From positions 29,379 through 93,378 of the forward strand of contig JAEWPB010000020.1 of the NCBI GenBank assembly GCA_023399465.1: 64,000 nt of DNA. Direction: 5' to 3'. Numbering within the stretch: the stretch's first letter is position 1; each line of letters begins with the position of its first letter. Position numbers and translations under genes: made by a program. The notes beneath the pieces were generated by a model that was not told the origin of the DNA, searched no databases, and worked only from the letters and a program-made list of their open reading frames with translations. The stretch comes from Pseudomonadota bacterium. Lineage in GTDB: Bacteria > Pseudomonadota > Alphaproteobacteria > Rhizobiales > Rhizobiaceae. Shown in pieces: positions 1 to 8,274 of this stretch.

Positions 1-338
1 CATTCCGGCTCGATCGGCGGCGCGGCCAGGAACAGCGGGCCGTTGAAATCGCCGGAGATCCCGGCCTGCGCCAGCGCTTCGGCGGTCGTTTCGCGGGCGA
101 AGGCATAGGAGCGCTCGACCGCGTTCGCAACCGGAATGTCGATGAAATCGACGGTACCGCAGATGCGGGTGGAAAGCCCCTCGGTCGGGAACCGGTTGAT
201 CGCGTGGATGCCGGATACGCCCGATGTCAGCGCCGTCCAGTTGTCGGTGAGCCCCTGGCCCAGCGACGTGAGGACGCCCATGCCGGTCACCGCAACGATC
301 GGGCGGCCGAGGTGATCCTTGAAATGAGATGCTGTCAT
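1..338 (-). CDS. Beta-ketoacyl-ACP synthase II-like (FabF family), N-terminal part only
   Basis: The frame reads from ATG at 338 to the left edge of the window, so only about 112 N-terminal residues are visible. They begin MTASHFKDHLGRPIVAVTGM and continue GVLTSLGQG, the typical opening of a FabF/KAS II condensing enzyme. It would elongate an acyl chain on an ACP with malonyl-ACP in the cytoplasm. The active-site Cys and His lie outside the window and cannot be checked. It starts 12 bases after the stop of the FabF-like gene at 351-1556, with a GGAGCC-type ribosome site between, so it belongs to the acpXL operon. By analogy with rhizobial acpXL clusters it is probably the catalytically competent partner of the degenerate synthase upstream. 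Confidence 0.85.
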   Translation of the reverse strand, partial: MTASHFKDHLGRPIVAVTGMGVLTSLGQGLTDNWTALTSGVSGIHAINRFPTEGLSTRICGTVDFIDIPVANAVERSYAFARETTAEALAQAGISGDFNGPLFLAAPPIEPE

Positions 339-350
339 ATCCTTGGCTCC

Positions 351-1556
351 TCAATCATTGGCCGTAAGCAGGGCAATGCCCTCGCCGCGCACATGGCCGA
401 TCGTCGTCACCAGTGCGGCACGCGCGCCTTCAGCCATCGGCTTTTCGTGTTCGGGATCGAATGGCGGCACCTTGGCATGAGCGCCGACGGCCAGTGCGGC
501 AAAGGCAAGCCCGAGCGGGAACTGTGCTTCCAGCCCGTGACCGGAGACGCCGCTATAGGCGCGAATGGCCGTCTCGGGGAAGCGACGCTCGAGCGAGCGC
601 TTCTCGCGCGCGGCAAGATCGTGGAAACCGGTCGAACCGCAGAAGATCACGGTATCCCTGGAACCTGCACCGTCGGCACTCTTGTAGAGATGCTCGAGAC
701 GGTTTTCCAGCCTGCCCTCGTCGCGGTTGCCGCGATCGCCCTCGATCGCGTCGATCACCGCATAGATGCGGGCGCCGCGCGCCTCGGCATGGGCGCGCGA
801 TTCCAGAACGAGGAACGCGCCGACCGATCCCATGATCATGCCGCCGCCGTCTTCCGGCTTGCGCGACCAGAACGGATGCCAATCGCCCCGCGAATGGCCC
901 TGGAGCGATTCGATCAGCAGGATGAGATCGAGACGTTCCGCCGAAAACGCGCCGCCGACCAGCGTGTGGGTCGACTGCCCGGCCTTGATGCGGGCAAACG
1001 CGGTCTCGACCGCGGAAATGCCGGCGGCCTCTTCGCCCATGAAGGTCCGGGACGAACCGGTGACCTTGTGGACGATGGAGATGTTGCCTGCCAGAAGGTT
1101 GGAAAGCTGCGCCAGGAACAGCGTCGGCCGCAGTTCGGTCGTCAGCTTCTCGTTGAGAAGCAGCTCGCGGTCGTTGCGCTTCAGCCCTTCGTTGACGATC
1201 ATCGAATCGACGTTGATGTCGCGCTCGCCACCGCCGGCCGCGACGATCATGTCCATCGTGCCGCAGGCTTCGAGATCGTCCTTGAACCCGGCGTCATCGA
1301 GCGCGAGGCCCGCCGCGAACACACCGAGGCGCTGCCAGTTTTCCATCTGCCGCTGGTCGCCACGCTTGGGGATCTGCGCAGACCAGTCGATTTCAGGCAG
1401 CGGGTGAACCGGATAGGGCTGGAATTTCTCGGTTTCGATCCTGACCGCAGGCCCTGAAGGCGCCGTCAGCAGGGCGACATGCGGCTCGGTGCCGACACCC
1501 TGACAGGTCACGATACCGACGCCGGTAATCACCACGTCATTCTGTGATTTGCTCAT
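351..1556 (-). CDS. FabF-like beta-ketoacyl synthase without the active-site cysteine
   Basis: A 401-residue condensing-enzyme homologue opening with VVITGVGIVTCQGVG. In the nucleophile region (about residues 169-187, SSRTFMGEEAAGISAVETA) alignment by eye puts Glu-176 where KAS enzymes carry the catalytic Cys. The first catalytic His motif is also altered (GSTGFHD), while the second, SGH, is kept near residue 343. This pattern resembles chain-length-factor or KS-beta subunits, which pair with an active KAS. The gene overlaps the FabZ-like gene by ATGA and precedes a second FabF-like gene, an arrangement like the rhizobial acpXL cluster, where two FabF-type proteins help make the very-long-chain acyl group of lipid A. 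The family call is firm; the non-catalytic role is inferred. Confidence 0.85.
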   Translation of the reverse strand: MSKSQNDVVITGVGIVTCQGVGTEPHVALLTAPSGPAVRIETEKFQPYPVHPLPEIDWSAQIPKRGDQRQMENWQRLGVFAAGLALDDAGFKDDLEACGTMDMIVAAGGGERDINVDSMIVNEGLKRNDRELLLNEKLTTELRPTLFLAQLSNLLAGNISIVHKVTGSSRTFMGEEAAGISAVETAFARIKAGQSTHTLVGGAFSAERLDLILLIESLQGHSRGDWHPFWSRKPEDGGGMIMGSVGAFLVLESRAHAEARGARIYAVIDAIEGDRGNRDEGRLENRLEHLYKSADGAGSRDTVIFCGSTGFHDLAAREKRSLERRFPETAIRAYSGVSGHGLEAQFPLGLAFAALAVGAHAKVPPFDPEHEKPMAEGARAALVTTIGHVRGEGIALLTAND

Positions 1557-2044
1557 CCCTTGTCCTCTTGTCCTGCCGCTGCGGCAATCGCATCCATCAG
1601 TCCGACTTCGCCGGCGCGCTTGCGTACGATATCGGCCAGCGGAATTTCCTCGAACGGCATGGTGCGCAGCTTCAGTTGCGCGTCGCAGACCTTCTTGCCT
1701 GCAGACGTAATTTTCGCCTTGGTGACCGCGAACCCGGAGCCGTCATGTTCGAGAAACGCCTCGATGTCGAGCACCGCTTCCGGCTCGACGAAGGTGCGCA
1801 TCTTGGCGCCGTCGACCGACATCAGGAAAGGCATCGCCTTGAACCCGGTGGCGGCCAGCACCAGCATGCCGGATGCCTGCGCCATCGTTTCGATCAACAG
1901 CACGCCGGGCACCAGCGGCATCCCCGGGAAATGGCCTTCGAATACGGGGCTTTTCGCCGGGACCACGGACTGGGCCTTAAGCCAGCCCTTGGCAAGATCC
2001 ACCGCGTCAACCCGATCGATCATCTGGAAGTATTCCAGCAACAT
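1553..2044 (-). CDS. FabZ-like 3-hydroxyacyl-ACP dehydratase
   Basis: A 163-residue hot-dog-fold protein. The dehydratase signature FEGHFPGMPLVPGVLLIE occupies residues 35-52, with His-38 and Glu-52 in the expected catalytic positions. It should dehydrate 3-hydroxyacyl-ACP to trans-2-enoyl-ACP in the cytoplasm. The frame stays open upstream to 2107, but the ATG at 2044 is preferred because it begins MLLEYFQMIDRVD, the normal FabZ start. Its stop overlaps the start of the FabF-like gene by ATGA, and acpXL lies upstream. It is therefore read as the dehydratase of the very-long-chain fatty acid pathway rather than the housekeeping FabZ. Confidence 0.88.
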   Translation of the reverse strand: MLLEYFQMIDRVDAVDLAKGWLKAQSVVPAKSPVFEGHFPGMPLVPGVLLIETMAQASGMLVLAATGFKAMPFLMSVDGAKMRTFVEPEAVLDIEAFLEHDGSGFAVTKAKITSAGKKVCDAQLKLRTMPFEEIPLADIVRKRAGEVGLMDAIAAAAGQEDKG

Positions 2045-2287
2045 GGGGACTCTCCAGGTCCTAGGCTTGGAACGCCGCCAGCCGGACCTCGATGTCCGCC
2101 GGACCAACCGCCCGAAGCTCTGTGCGCATGGCAGGCAGCACCCTATCCGGCTGCCGCGCCGCCTGCGTCGATTTCATTTTGCCGGTGCTTTCCGGACACC
2201 CGTCGCGAAACAAACTCCGGAAAAACACCAAAGCGCGCGTCGCGCCTGTCCGGCACGTCGCACGCTCGATAACTCGTCAACCGCGCT

Positions 2288-2566
2288 TCAGCCCTTGGCG
2301 GCCCGCAGTTCGTCAATCTTGGCACAGAGGTTTTTCAGCACGAAATACTCTTCCGTGGAAACCTTGCCTTCGTTGACTTCCTGGGTCCACTGCTCGAGCG
2401 GGATCTTGATGCCGAATTCCTTGTCGATGGCAAACACGATGTCAAGGAAGTCGAGGCTGTCGATGCCGAGGTCATCGATCGTATGGCTTTCCGGCGTAAT
2501 CGTCTCACGATCGATTTCGCTCGTCTCCGCGATGATGTCGGCAACCTTGTCGAATGTAGCAGTCAC
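2288..2566 (-). CDS. acpXL: Acyl carrier protein AcpXL
   Basis: A 92-residue acyl carrier protein with the 4'-phosphopantetheine attachment motif [10 protein letters not shown] around Ser-37. It is longer than the housekeeping AcpP (about 78 residues), and its C-terminal extension ([20 protein letters not shown]) is typical of rhizobial AcpXL. That protein carries the growing 27-hydroxyoctacosanoate chain for lipid A. It is the first gene of the minus-strand set 2566 to 1, with the dehydratase and two FabF-like enzymes downstream, which supports the assignment. About 240 bases separate it from the dehydratase. They hold no convincing gene. Confidence 0.92.
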
Positions 2567-2671
2567 GCCCTTACCTCTTCGAATGTCTATTCAGGTTTCC
2601 TCATAGGGAAATCCTGTCCAAAAGCCAATGGGGCTCGCTTCGCATTGCAAAAAATTGGACAACACTGTTGC

Positions 2672-4021
2672 TCAAACAGCAATGGAATGGCGGCCGCGGC
2701 CGTTGCCGAGATAGCTGTCGAATACGGCGGCAACGCTGCGGGCAAACGGCTTGCCGGCCGCTGTCAGCGAGAATTGTTGCGAATCGATGGTGCAGATTCC
2801 GTCGCTGTTGCCGGCCGCAAAGTTGCGCGCCTCGGCGATCACCTCCTCGGCAATACTGGGGAACCGCTGCCGCAGATCATCGAAGGAAAAGCCGAAGTCG
2901 CACATGATGCGCTCGATCACATGTGCGCGCATCCGGTCTTCGTCGGTCAACTGGATGCCACGCACCGCCGCAAGACCGGTCGAATCCGCCATCCGCTGGT
3001 ATTCCCCGGTCGCCGGCATGTTCTGCACGTAGCCCTGGGGCAACTGGCCGATGGACGACGCACCGAGCCCGATCAGGGCATCGGCGGCGTCGTCGGTATA
3101 ACCCTGGAAATTCCGCCGCAAGGTCCCTTCCCTGTCGGCGACCGCCAGACGATCCGCAGGCTTGGCGAAATGGTCGATGCCGATCGCCTGGTAGCCGCTT
3201 GCCACCAGCATGTCCGCGGCGAGCGTCATCTGCCGGAAGCGCTCGGCGACATCAGGCAGCGCATCTTCCGGGATCAGCGTCTGGTGTTTCTTCATCCACG
3301 GAACGTGGGCATAGCCGAAGAGCGCGATGCGATCAGGATCGAGGGAAATGATGTCCTCGACCGTGCGCTCGAGCGTTGCGAGCGTCTGGTAGGGCAGCCC
3401 GTAGAGTATGTCGCAATTGACCGAGCGCACACCCCTCGCCCGCACCGCCTCGACAACCTCCCTTGTGTGCTCGAAGGTCTGGATGCGGTTGATCGCATTC
3501 TGCACCTTCGGCTCGAAATCCTGGACGCCGAGGCTTGCGCGCGTCATGCCGATCGCAGCCAGCGCATCGTAGCGCGGCGCGTCGAGATCGTTCGGATCCA
3601 TCTCGACGCTGATCTCGGCATCCGCGGCAAAGTTGAACGCACCACGCAGAGCCGCCATCAGGTCGATCAGGTCTTCGGGCCGGACCATGGTCGGCGAACC
3701 GCCGCCGAAATGCAGCGCAGTGACCCGCACATCAGGGGAAACGCGCGCGCCGACGGCTGCGATCTCCCGCTTCAGCGACATGAGATAGGTGGCGATCGGC
3801 TCATATTTCAGCGTATGCTTGGTATGACAGGCACAGAACCAGCACAGCCGGTCACAATAGGGAATGTGGACGTAAAGGGATAAGGTCTGCCCTTTTCCGA
3901 GCGCCGAGAGCCACTGCGCATATATGTCGCAGTCAATACCTTCGTGGAAATGCGGAGCCGTCGGATAGCTGGTATATCGTGGAACTGCACCGGAGTATTT
4001 TTTCAAAAAGTGCTGGTTCAT
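2672..4021 (-). CDS. hemN: Oxygen-independent coproporphyrinogen III oxidase
   Basis: A 449-residue radical-SAM enzyme that converts coproporphyrinogen III to protoporphyrinogen IX without oxygen. The cluster motif is YCDRLCWFCACHTKH with Cys-56, Cys-60 and Cys-63 binding [4Fe-4S] and Cys-65 following. The conserved N-terminal PRYTSYPTAPHF, residues 14-25, marks true HemN rather than HemW. The ATG at 4021 was chosen over an upstream extension because a GGGAGAAG ribosome site precedes it and homologues start there. It is divergent from an FNR-type regulator gene, and an FNR/FixK box lies 74 bases upstream. Induction under low oxygen is therefore likely. Confidence 0.95.
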   Translation of the reverse strand: MNQHFLKKYSGAVPRYTSYPTAPHFHEGIDCDIYAQWLSALGKGQTLSLYVHIPYCDRLCWFCACHTKHTLKYEPIATYLMSLKREIAAVGARVSPDVRVTALHFGGGSPTMVRPEDLIDLMAALRGAFNFAADAEISVEMDPNDLDAPRYDALAAIGMTRASLGVQDFEPKVQNAINRIQTFEHTREVVEAVRARGVRSVNCDILYGLPYQTLATLERTVEDIISLDPDRIALFGYAHVPWMKKHQTLIPEDALPDVAERFRQMTLAADMLVASGYQAIGIDHFAKPADRLAVADREGTLRRNFQGYTDDAADALIGLGASSIGQLPQGYVQNMPATGEYQRMADSTGLAAVRGIQLTDEDRMRAHVIERIMCDFGFSFDDLRQRFPSIAEEVIAEARNFAAGNSDGICTIDSQQFSLTAAGKPFARSVAAVFDSYLGNGRGRHSIAV

Positions 4022-4094
4022 CGGCTTCTCCCGGCTTTTTGGGGGCGCATTGCGGATCGTCTGGGAATTTGTAGATTGTCTTGTCGGTTCCGCC

Positions 4095-4108
4095 TTGACT
4101 TCGATCAA
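4095..4108. promoter_or_regulatory. FNR/FixK-type operator (anaerobox)
   Basis: The sequence TTGACTTCGATCAA fits the FNR-family consensus TTGAY-N4-RTCAA with both half-sites intact. It lies between divergent hemN (74 bases from its ATG) and the FnrN-like gene (about 140 bases from its ATG), so it could control both and allow the regulator to act on its own gene. Confidence 0.85.
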
Positions 4109-4248
4109 ATGCGGCGTTCTGACGAAAACTTGATGAGCATAGCGCCCGCAAGAGAGATATTTCGACGAAATAGCATATATGCGGGCAGGAAAGCTGCGTC
4201 GCAGCAGCGATTGCACCACCCAAGTGACGAATTGGAACCGTACGACCG

Positions 4249-4974
4249 ATGGATATTGCCAGAAAAGACATTCACAACTCCGATATCCCGGTTGTGTGCC
4301 GCTCCTGCGAAGCCCGTCACGGCGGTGTCTGCGGGACGTTGACGGCCGTGCAACTTCTCGAACTGAGCAAGCACTCGACGCGGCGCAAGATCGAGGCCGG
4401 CAGCGAGCTCGTCGGCCAGGGCGAGCGGGTGAATGCCTATTCGAACATCCTCAAGGGCGTGGTCAAACTCAGCAAGATGATGGCGGACGGCCGCCAGCAG
4501 ATCGTTGGGCTGCAATTCGCCCCCGATTTCCTTGGCCGCCCGTTCATGGACGAAAGCACGCTGACCGCCGAAGCCGCCGTCGACACCGAGATCTGCGCGT
4601 TCCCGCGCAACATCATCGATCGCATGGTTGCCGAAACGCCGGAACTGGAACATCGCCTGCACAACCAGGCGCTGAAGGAACTGGACGAAGCCCGCGACTG
4701 GATGCTGACGCTCGGCCGCAAGACGGCGCAGGAGAAGGTGGCAAGCTTTCTCTATATGATCGCAACCAATGTCGATCCGGAGAGCGTCGACAATTCGACC
4801 TTCGAACTGCCGCTGTCGCGCGCCGACATCGCCGATTTCCTCGGCCTGACCATCGAAACGGTCAGCCGGCAGATGACCAAGCTGCGCAAGGAAAGCATCA
4901 TCCACGTCGAGAACAACCGCAATGTGAGCGTGCCCGACATGGATCGGCTGTGCCGCGCCGCCGGGATCGATTGA
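4249..4974 (+). CDS. fnrN: Crp/Fnr-family oxygen-sensing regulator, FnrN type
   Basis: A 241-residue FNR-family activator. The N-terminal Cys-17, Cys-20 and Cys-28 (C-x2-C-x7-C) and a further Cys-116 match the four ligands of the oxygen-labile [4Fe-4S] cluster of FnrN/FnrL proteins; plain FixK lacks them. The cyclic-nucleotide-like beta-roll spans about residues 35-140. The DNA-binding helix carries ETVSRQMTKL near residues 203-212, where E and SR contact the TTGA half-site in FNR. An FNR box lies upstream of its promoter and is shared with hemN. It probably senses low oxygen and activates microaerobic genes. No fix or cco genes are in the window, so the wider regulon is unseen. Confidence 0.92.
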   Translation: MDIARKDIHNSDIPVVCRSCEARHGGVCGTLTAVQLLELSKHSTRRKIEAGSELVGQGERVNAYSNILKGVVKLSKMMADGRQQIVGLQFAPDFLGRPFMDESTLTAEAAVDTEICAFPRNIIDRMVAETPELEHRLHNQALKELDEARDWMLTLGRKTAQEKVASFLYMIATNVDPESVDNSTFELPLSRADIADFLGLTIETVSRQMTKLRKESIIHVENNRNVSVPDMDRLCRAAGID

Positions 4975-4991
4975 GCCCGGTAGAACGCGCC

Positions 4992-5966
4992 TCAGAGCAG
5001 GATCAGGAACAGCCCCAGGGCGATCAGCGCCAGCGTCGAGCAGGCGCCATGGAAGACCGCGATCCCGGCCGTCAGGTCATCGGCGCGGGCGATACCGCGC
5101 CCCGCCCCGTTGATCATCGGCTCGCTTACCCGGTTGCCGCCGTAGATGCGCGGCCCGGCCAACTGGATGTCGAGCGCGCCGGCCATCGCCGCTTCCGGCC
5201 AGCCGGAATTGGGCGAGCGGTGCAGCCCATTGTCCTGAAGGGCGACCAGCAGCGCGTTTCGCGCCCCTGCTGCACCCTTCACCATGGCTGCGCCTGCCGC
5301 GACGAGCAGGATCGACAGCCTTGCGGCCGGCCAGTTCGCGAGATCGTCCAGCCGAGCGGCAGCCCAGCCGAAATCGATGTATTTCTCTGATTTATGCCCG
5401 ATCATCGAATCGGCGGTGTTCAGCATCTTGTAGGCCAGCAGGCCTGGCAGGCCGAGAAGCGCATACCAGAAGGCGGGCGCGACCACCCCATCGGAAAAAT
5501 TCTCGGCAAGGCTTTCGATTGCTGCCCGGCAGACGGCCGGCGTGTCGAGGGTTTCCGGATCGCGGCCGACGATCATCGACACCGCCCTGCGGCCGCCCTC
5601 CAGACCGTCGCTCCGCAACCCGTCGACGACCGCCCCGACGTGATCGGAAAGGCACTTCTGCGCCAGGAACACCGCGACCAGCAGGATCTCGACGAGTATG
5701 CCGATCGGCCCGAGTGCGAACAGCAAGGCGTGAATAGCCCAGCCGACGACGAGACTTGCGACCAGGAGGATGGCGATGGCAAGGACGCCGTTGCGCCTGC
5801 GCACGGAAGCCGGCAGCCTGACATCGTTGAGCCTGTCGTCCAGCGCAGTGATCGCCCTGCCGAACAGCACGACAGGGTGCGGGATGCGGTTCCACAGCCA
5901 GACCGGATCGCCGACGATGCGGTCGAGGATCAGCGCGAGAAAGAGAACGAGCAGGTTCCCGGTCAT
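4992..5966 (-). CDS. cobD: Adenosylcobinamide-phosphate synthase (CbiB; CobD of Pseudomonas denitrificans)
   Basis: A 324-residue polytopic membrane protein of the CbiB family, which attaches aminopropanol or its phosphate to adenosylcobyric acid. Several hydrophobic segments are visible, with the family signatures DRIVGDPVWLWNRIPHPVV near the N-terminus and ENFSDGVVAPAFWYAL near residues 155-170. It overlaps cobC upstream by ATGA, so it is the last gene of the cobA-cobB-cobC-cobD operon. In Salmonella nomenclature this is cbiB, and 'cobD' there denotes a different enzyme. The call is firm. Confidence 0.93.
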   Translation of the reverse strand: MTGNLLVLFLALILDRIVGDPVWLWNRIPHPVVLFGRAITALDDRLNDVRLPASVRRRNGVLAIAILLVASLVVGWAIHALLFALGPIGILVEILLVAVFLAQKCLSDHVGAVVDGLRSDGLEGGRRAVSMIVGRDPETLDTPAVCRAAIESLAENFSDGVVAPAFWYALLGLPGLLAYKMLNTADSMIGHKSEKYIDFGWAAARLDDLANWPAARLSILLVAAGAAMVKGAAGARNALLVALQDNGLHRSPNSGWPEAAMAGALDIQLAGPRIYGGNRVSEPMINGAGRGIARADDLTAGIAVFHGACSTLALIALGLFLILL

Positions 5967-6970
5967 GAATGGCGGTTCCAGCTTTCGAGCGATGCCGCAA
6001 GCCTCCGATCGCCCGCCTCATCCGGCGAAAGGCCGATGCGCAGCCAGTCGGGCGCATAGTCGAACTTGCGCACGAGAACATGGTCGCGGCAGAGATGGGC
6101 GTGCAATTCAGCAGCCCGGGGATGGGCGACCAGCGCAAACAGCGGCGTGCCGCCGACGACCGCGAGCCCCGCCCCCTCCAGTACCGCCATCAGGCCGCGC
6201 TTGCGGACGGCAATGGCACGGGCAACAGGAGCGGTATCCGCCTCCATCAACTGCGCGGCGACGGACAGCGCCGGGCCGGACACCGCCCACGGACCCAGCC
6301 AGTTGTCCAGCCGTTCGAGGATCGGCTCCTCAGCAATCACGAATCCGAGCCGCATGCCCGCCAGCCCGAAGAACTTGCCGAACGAGCGGAAGATGACCAG
6401 ACCGGGCATGCCTGCGGCACGTGGAGCGAGACTTGCCTCGGGATCTGTGTCACCGAAGGCTTCGTCGACGACGAGGAGCGCCTCCTGCGCCGCAAGTCGC
6501 TGCCGCAGTTTCTCGAGCACTTCAGGCGCGAAAATCCGGCCGTCGGGATTGTTCGGATTGACCACCACGACAAGCCCGTGCTGCGGGCCGATTTCCTCAA
6601 GAGACGTGATCCTGTCGACCGCCATGCCCGCAAGCTCGAAGGCGCGTGCATATTCGCCGTAGGTCGGGAAAAGGATGGCGACGCGGCGCTCCCGGTCCGC
6701 CAGGCGCGGCAGCAGCTGGATCGCCGACTGGGTACCGGGCACGGCAAGCGGCAGGACGTCGCGGCTGCGGTAATAAGCGGCCGCCGCCTTGCGGGCAGCA
6801 AGGACAAGGTGCTGGTCCGGAAGCCGGTGCCAGACATCGATCGCAATCGGCGGGACTGCCACCGGATTCGGATTGATGCCGGTGGAAAGATCGAGCCAGT
6901 CCTGCGGTCTGCCGCCATATGCTGCTGCGGCAGCGGTTATGCCGCCACCGTGAACGATGGCGCCGGTCAT
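5963..6970 (-). CDS. cobC: Threonine-phosphate decarboxylase-like PLP enzyme CobC
   Basis: A 335-residue fold-type I aminotransferase-like protein. It has HGGG at the N-terminus, VVNPNNPDGR near residues 136-145, and the Schiff-base lysine Lys-199 within SFGKFFGLAGMRLG. By family it makes (R)-1-amino-2-propanol O-phosphate from L-threonine phosphate for the aminopropanol arm of cobalamin. It overlaps cobB (upstream) and cobD (downstream) by four bases each, so translation of the three is probably coupled. The name follows P. denitrificans use; the Salmonella orthologue is CobD. Confidence 0.92.
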   Translation of the reverse strand: MTGAIVHGGGITAAAAAYGGRPQDWLDLSTGINPNPVAVPPIAIDVWHRLPDQHLVLAARKAAAAYYRSRDVLPLAVPGTQSAIQLLPRLADRERRVAILFPTYGEYARAFELAGMAVDRITSLEEIGPQHGLVVVVNPNNPDGRIFAPEVLEKLRQRLAAQEALLVVDEAFGDTDPEASLAPRAAGMPGLVIFRSFGKFFGLAGMRLGFVIAEEPILERLDNWLGPWAVSGPALSVAAQLMEADTAPVARAIAVRKRGLMAVLEGAGLAVVGGTPLFALVAHPRAAELHAHLCRDHVLVRKFDYAPDWLRIGLSPDEAGDRRLAASLESWNRHS

Positions 6971-8274
6971 GCCCGGTCACCGGCAAGATCGATCAGATGC
7001 ATGAAGGATCCAGCCACGGAGCCGCGTTGCAAACCGACCTTGCCGAGCGGCGCGTCGAGCGCATCGGCAACGTCGAACAGCCGCTCCGCCTCTCCCTCCG
7101 AAACGATCGTCGCATGGTGGTACTCGTGCGCCGTCATCGGACTGTCGAAGAACGCGCCGGAAAGCGGCTTCACCTTGCGATAGCCGAGATGGCGCTTGCG
7201 CTCGCGGAAGCTGGTCGTCAGCGGCAGCAGCCCCAGCATGCGGTGTTCGCCGCCCGCCCCGTCGATCAGACAGTCGCCGAGCGTCATGTAGCCGCCGCAC
7301 TCGCCATAGATGCGAACGCCGCCGGCCGCCGCCTCCACCAGCGCTGTCCGGAACGTATCGGCCGCTGCAAGCGTGCCGGCATGGAGCTCCGGATAGCCAC
7401 CGGGCAGGTAGATGGCATCGCTGTCTGCGGGCGGCGCCTCGTCGGCGAGCGGCGAGAAAAAGCGGATCTCCGCCCCGCGACGCCGCCAGCCAAGCAGCAT
7501 GTGCTCGTAGCAGAAGGCAAAGGCGAGGTCGCGGGCGACGGCAATGCGCTGGCCGAGCGGTGCGAGCCGGGCAATATTGGCGTCCGAGGCGCGATCTGGC
7601 ACCTGCTTGGCCGCCCGCATCAGCAGCGTCAGGTCGCAATCGGCGGTGACAGCGGCGGCGGCGTGCTCGATGAATTCCTCGAGCGCTGCGTGCTCTCCCG
7701 CCTGGACGAGGCCGAGATGGCGCTCCGGCAGCCCGAGACCGGTATCCGAGCGCACGACGGCGAAGATCGGCATGCGGATCGAGTCGAGCGCGAAACGCAG
7801 CATGGCCTCGTGCCGGTCGCTGCCGACGCGATTGAGGATGACGCCGGCGATGCGGGTATCGACGCGGAAATTGGCAAAGCCGCTGACCAGTGCCGCCACG
7901 GAATGGGACATCTTCGCGCAATCGACGACGAGCACCACCGAAAGACCGAGCGTCGCGGCGAGATCCGCCGGTGAGCCGGTGCCGTCCGCGGCCCCGTCGA
8001 ACAGCCCCATCATCGCCTCGACGACCAGCGTGCGCCCGCCCGAGCGGTGCAGCGCGGCGTTGGCGAGCAGCAGTTCCGGCCGCATCGCCCATGGATCGAA
8101 GTTGAGGCAGGTCTCGCCGCTCGCCGCGGCATGAAATGCCGGGTCGATATAGTCCGGCCCCGCCTTGCCCGGTGCCAGCGCAATACCTCTCTTGTGCAGG
8201 GCCCGCAGCAGGCCGAGCGTCACGGTCGTCTTGCCGGCACCCGAGGACGGCGCCGCGATCAGCAATCCGCTCAT
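6967..8274 (-). CDS. cobB: Cobyrinic acid a,c-diamide synthase (hydrogenobyrinate a,c-diamide synthase)
   Basis: A 435-residue amidotransferase that uses ATP and glutamine to amidate the a and c side chains of the corrin. The P-loop APSSGAGKTT lies at residues 8-17, and the class I glutaminase nucleophile motif GECGGYM lies in the C-terminal third. The frame is open upstream, but the ATG at 8274 is chosen because it gives MSGLLIAAPSSG and overlaps the cobA stop by ATGA. It sits second in the cobA-cobB-cobC-cobD operon. The homologous anaerobic enzyme is CbiA; sequence alone does not show whether the substrate carries cobalt. Confidence 0.93.
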   Translation of the reverse strand: MSGLLIAAPSSGAGKTTVTLGLLRALHKRGIALAPGKAGPDYIDPAFHAAASGETCLNFDPWAMRPELLLANAALHRSGGRTLVVEAMMGLFDGAADGTGSPADLAATLGLSVVLVVDCAKMSHSVAALVSGFANFRVDTRIAGVILNRVGSDRHEAMLRFALDSIRMPIFAVVRSDTGLGLPERHLGLVQAGEHAALEEFIEHAAAAVTADCDLTLLMRAAKQVPDRASDANIARLAPLGQRIAVARDLAFAFCYEHMLLGWRRRGAEIRFFSPLADEAPPADSDAIYLPGGYPELHAGTLAAADTFRTALVEAAAGGVRIYGECGGYMTLGDCLIDGAGGEHRMLGLLPLTTSFRERKRHLGYRKVKPLSGAFFDSPMTAHEYHHATIVSEGEAERLFDVADALDAPLGKVGLQRGSVAGSFMHLIDLAGDRA

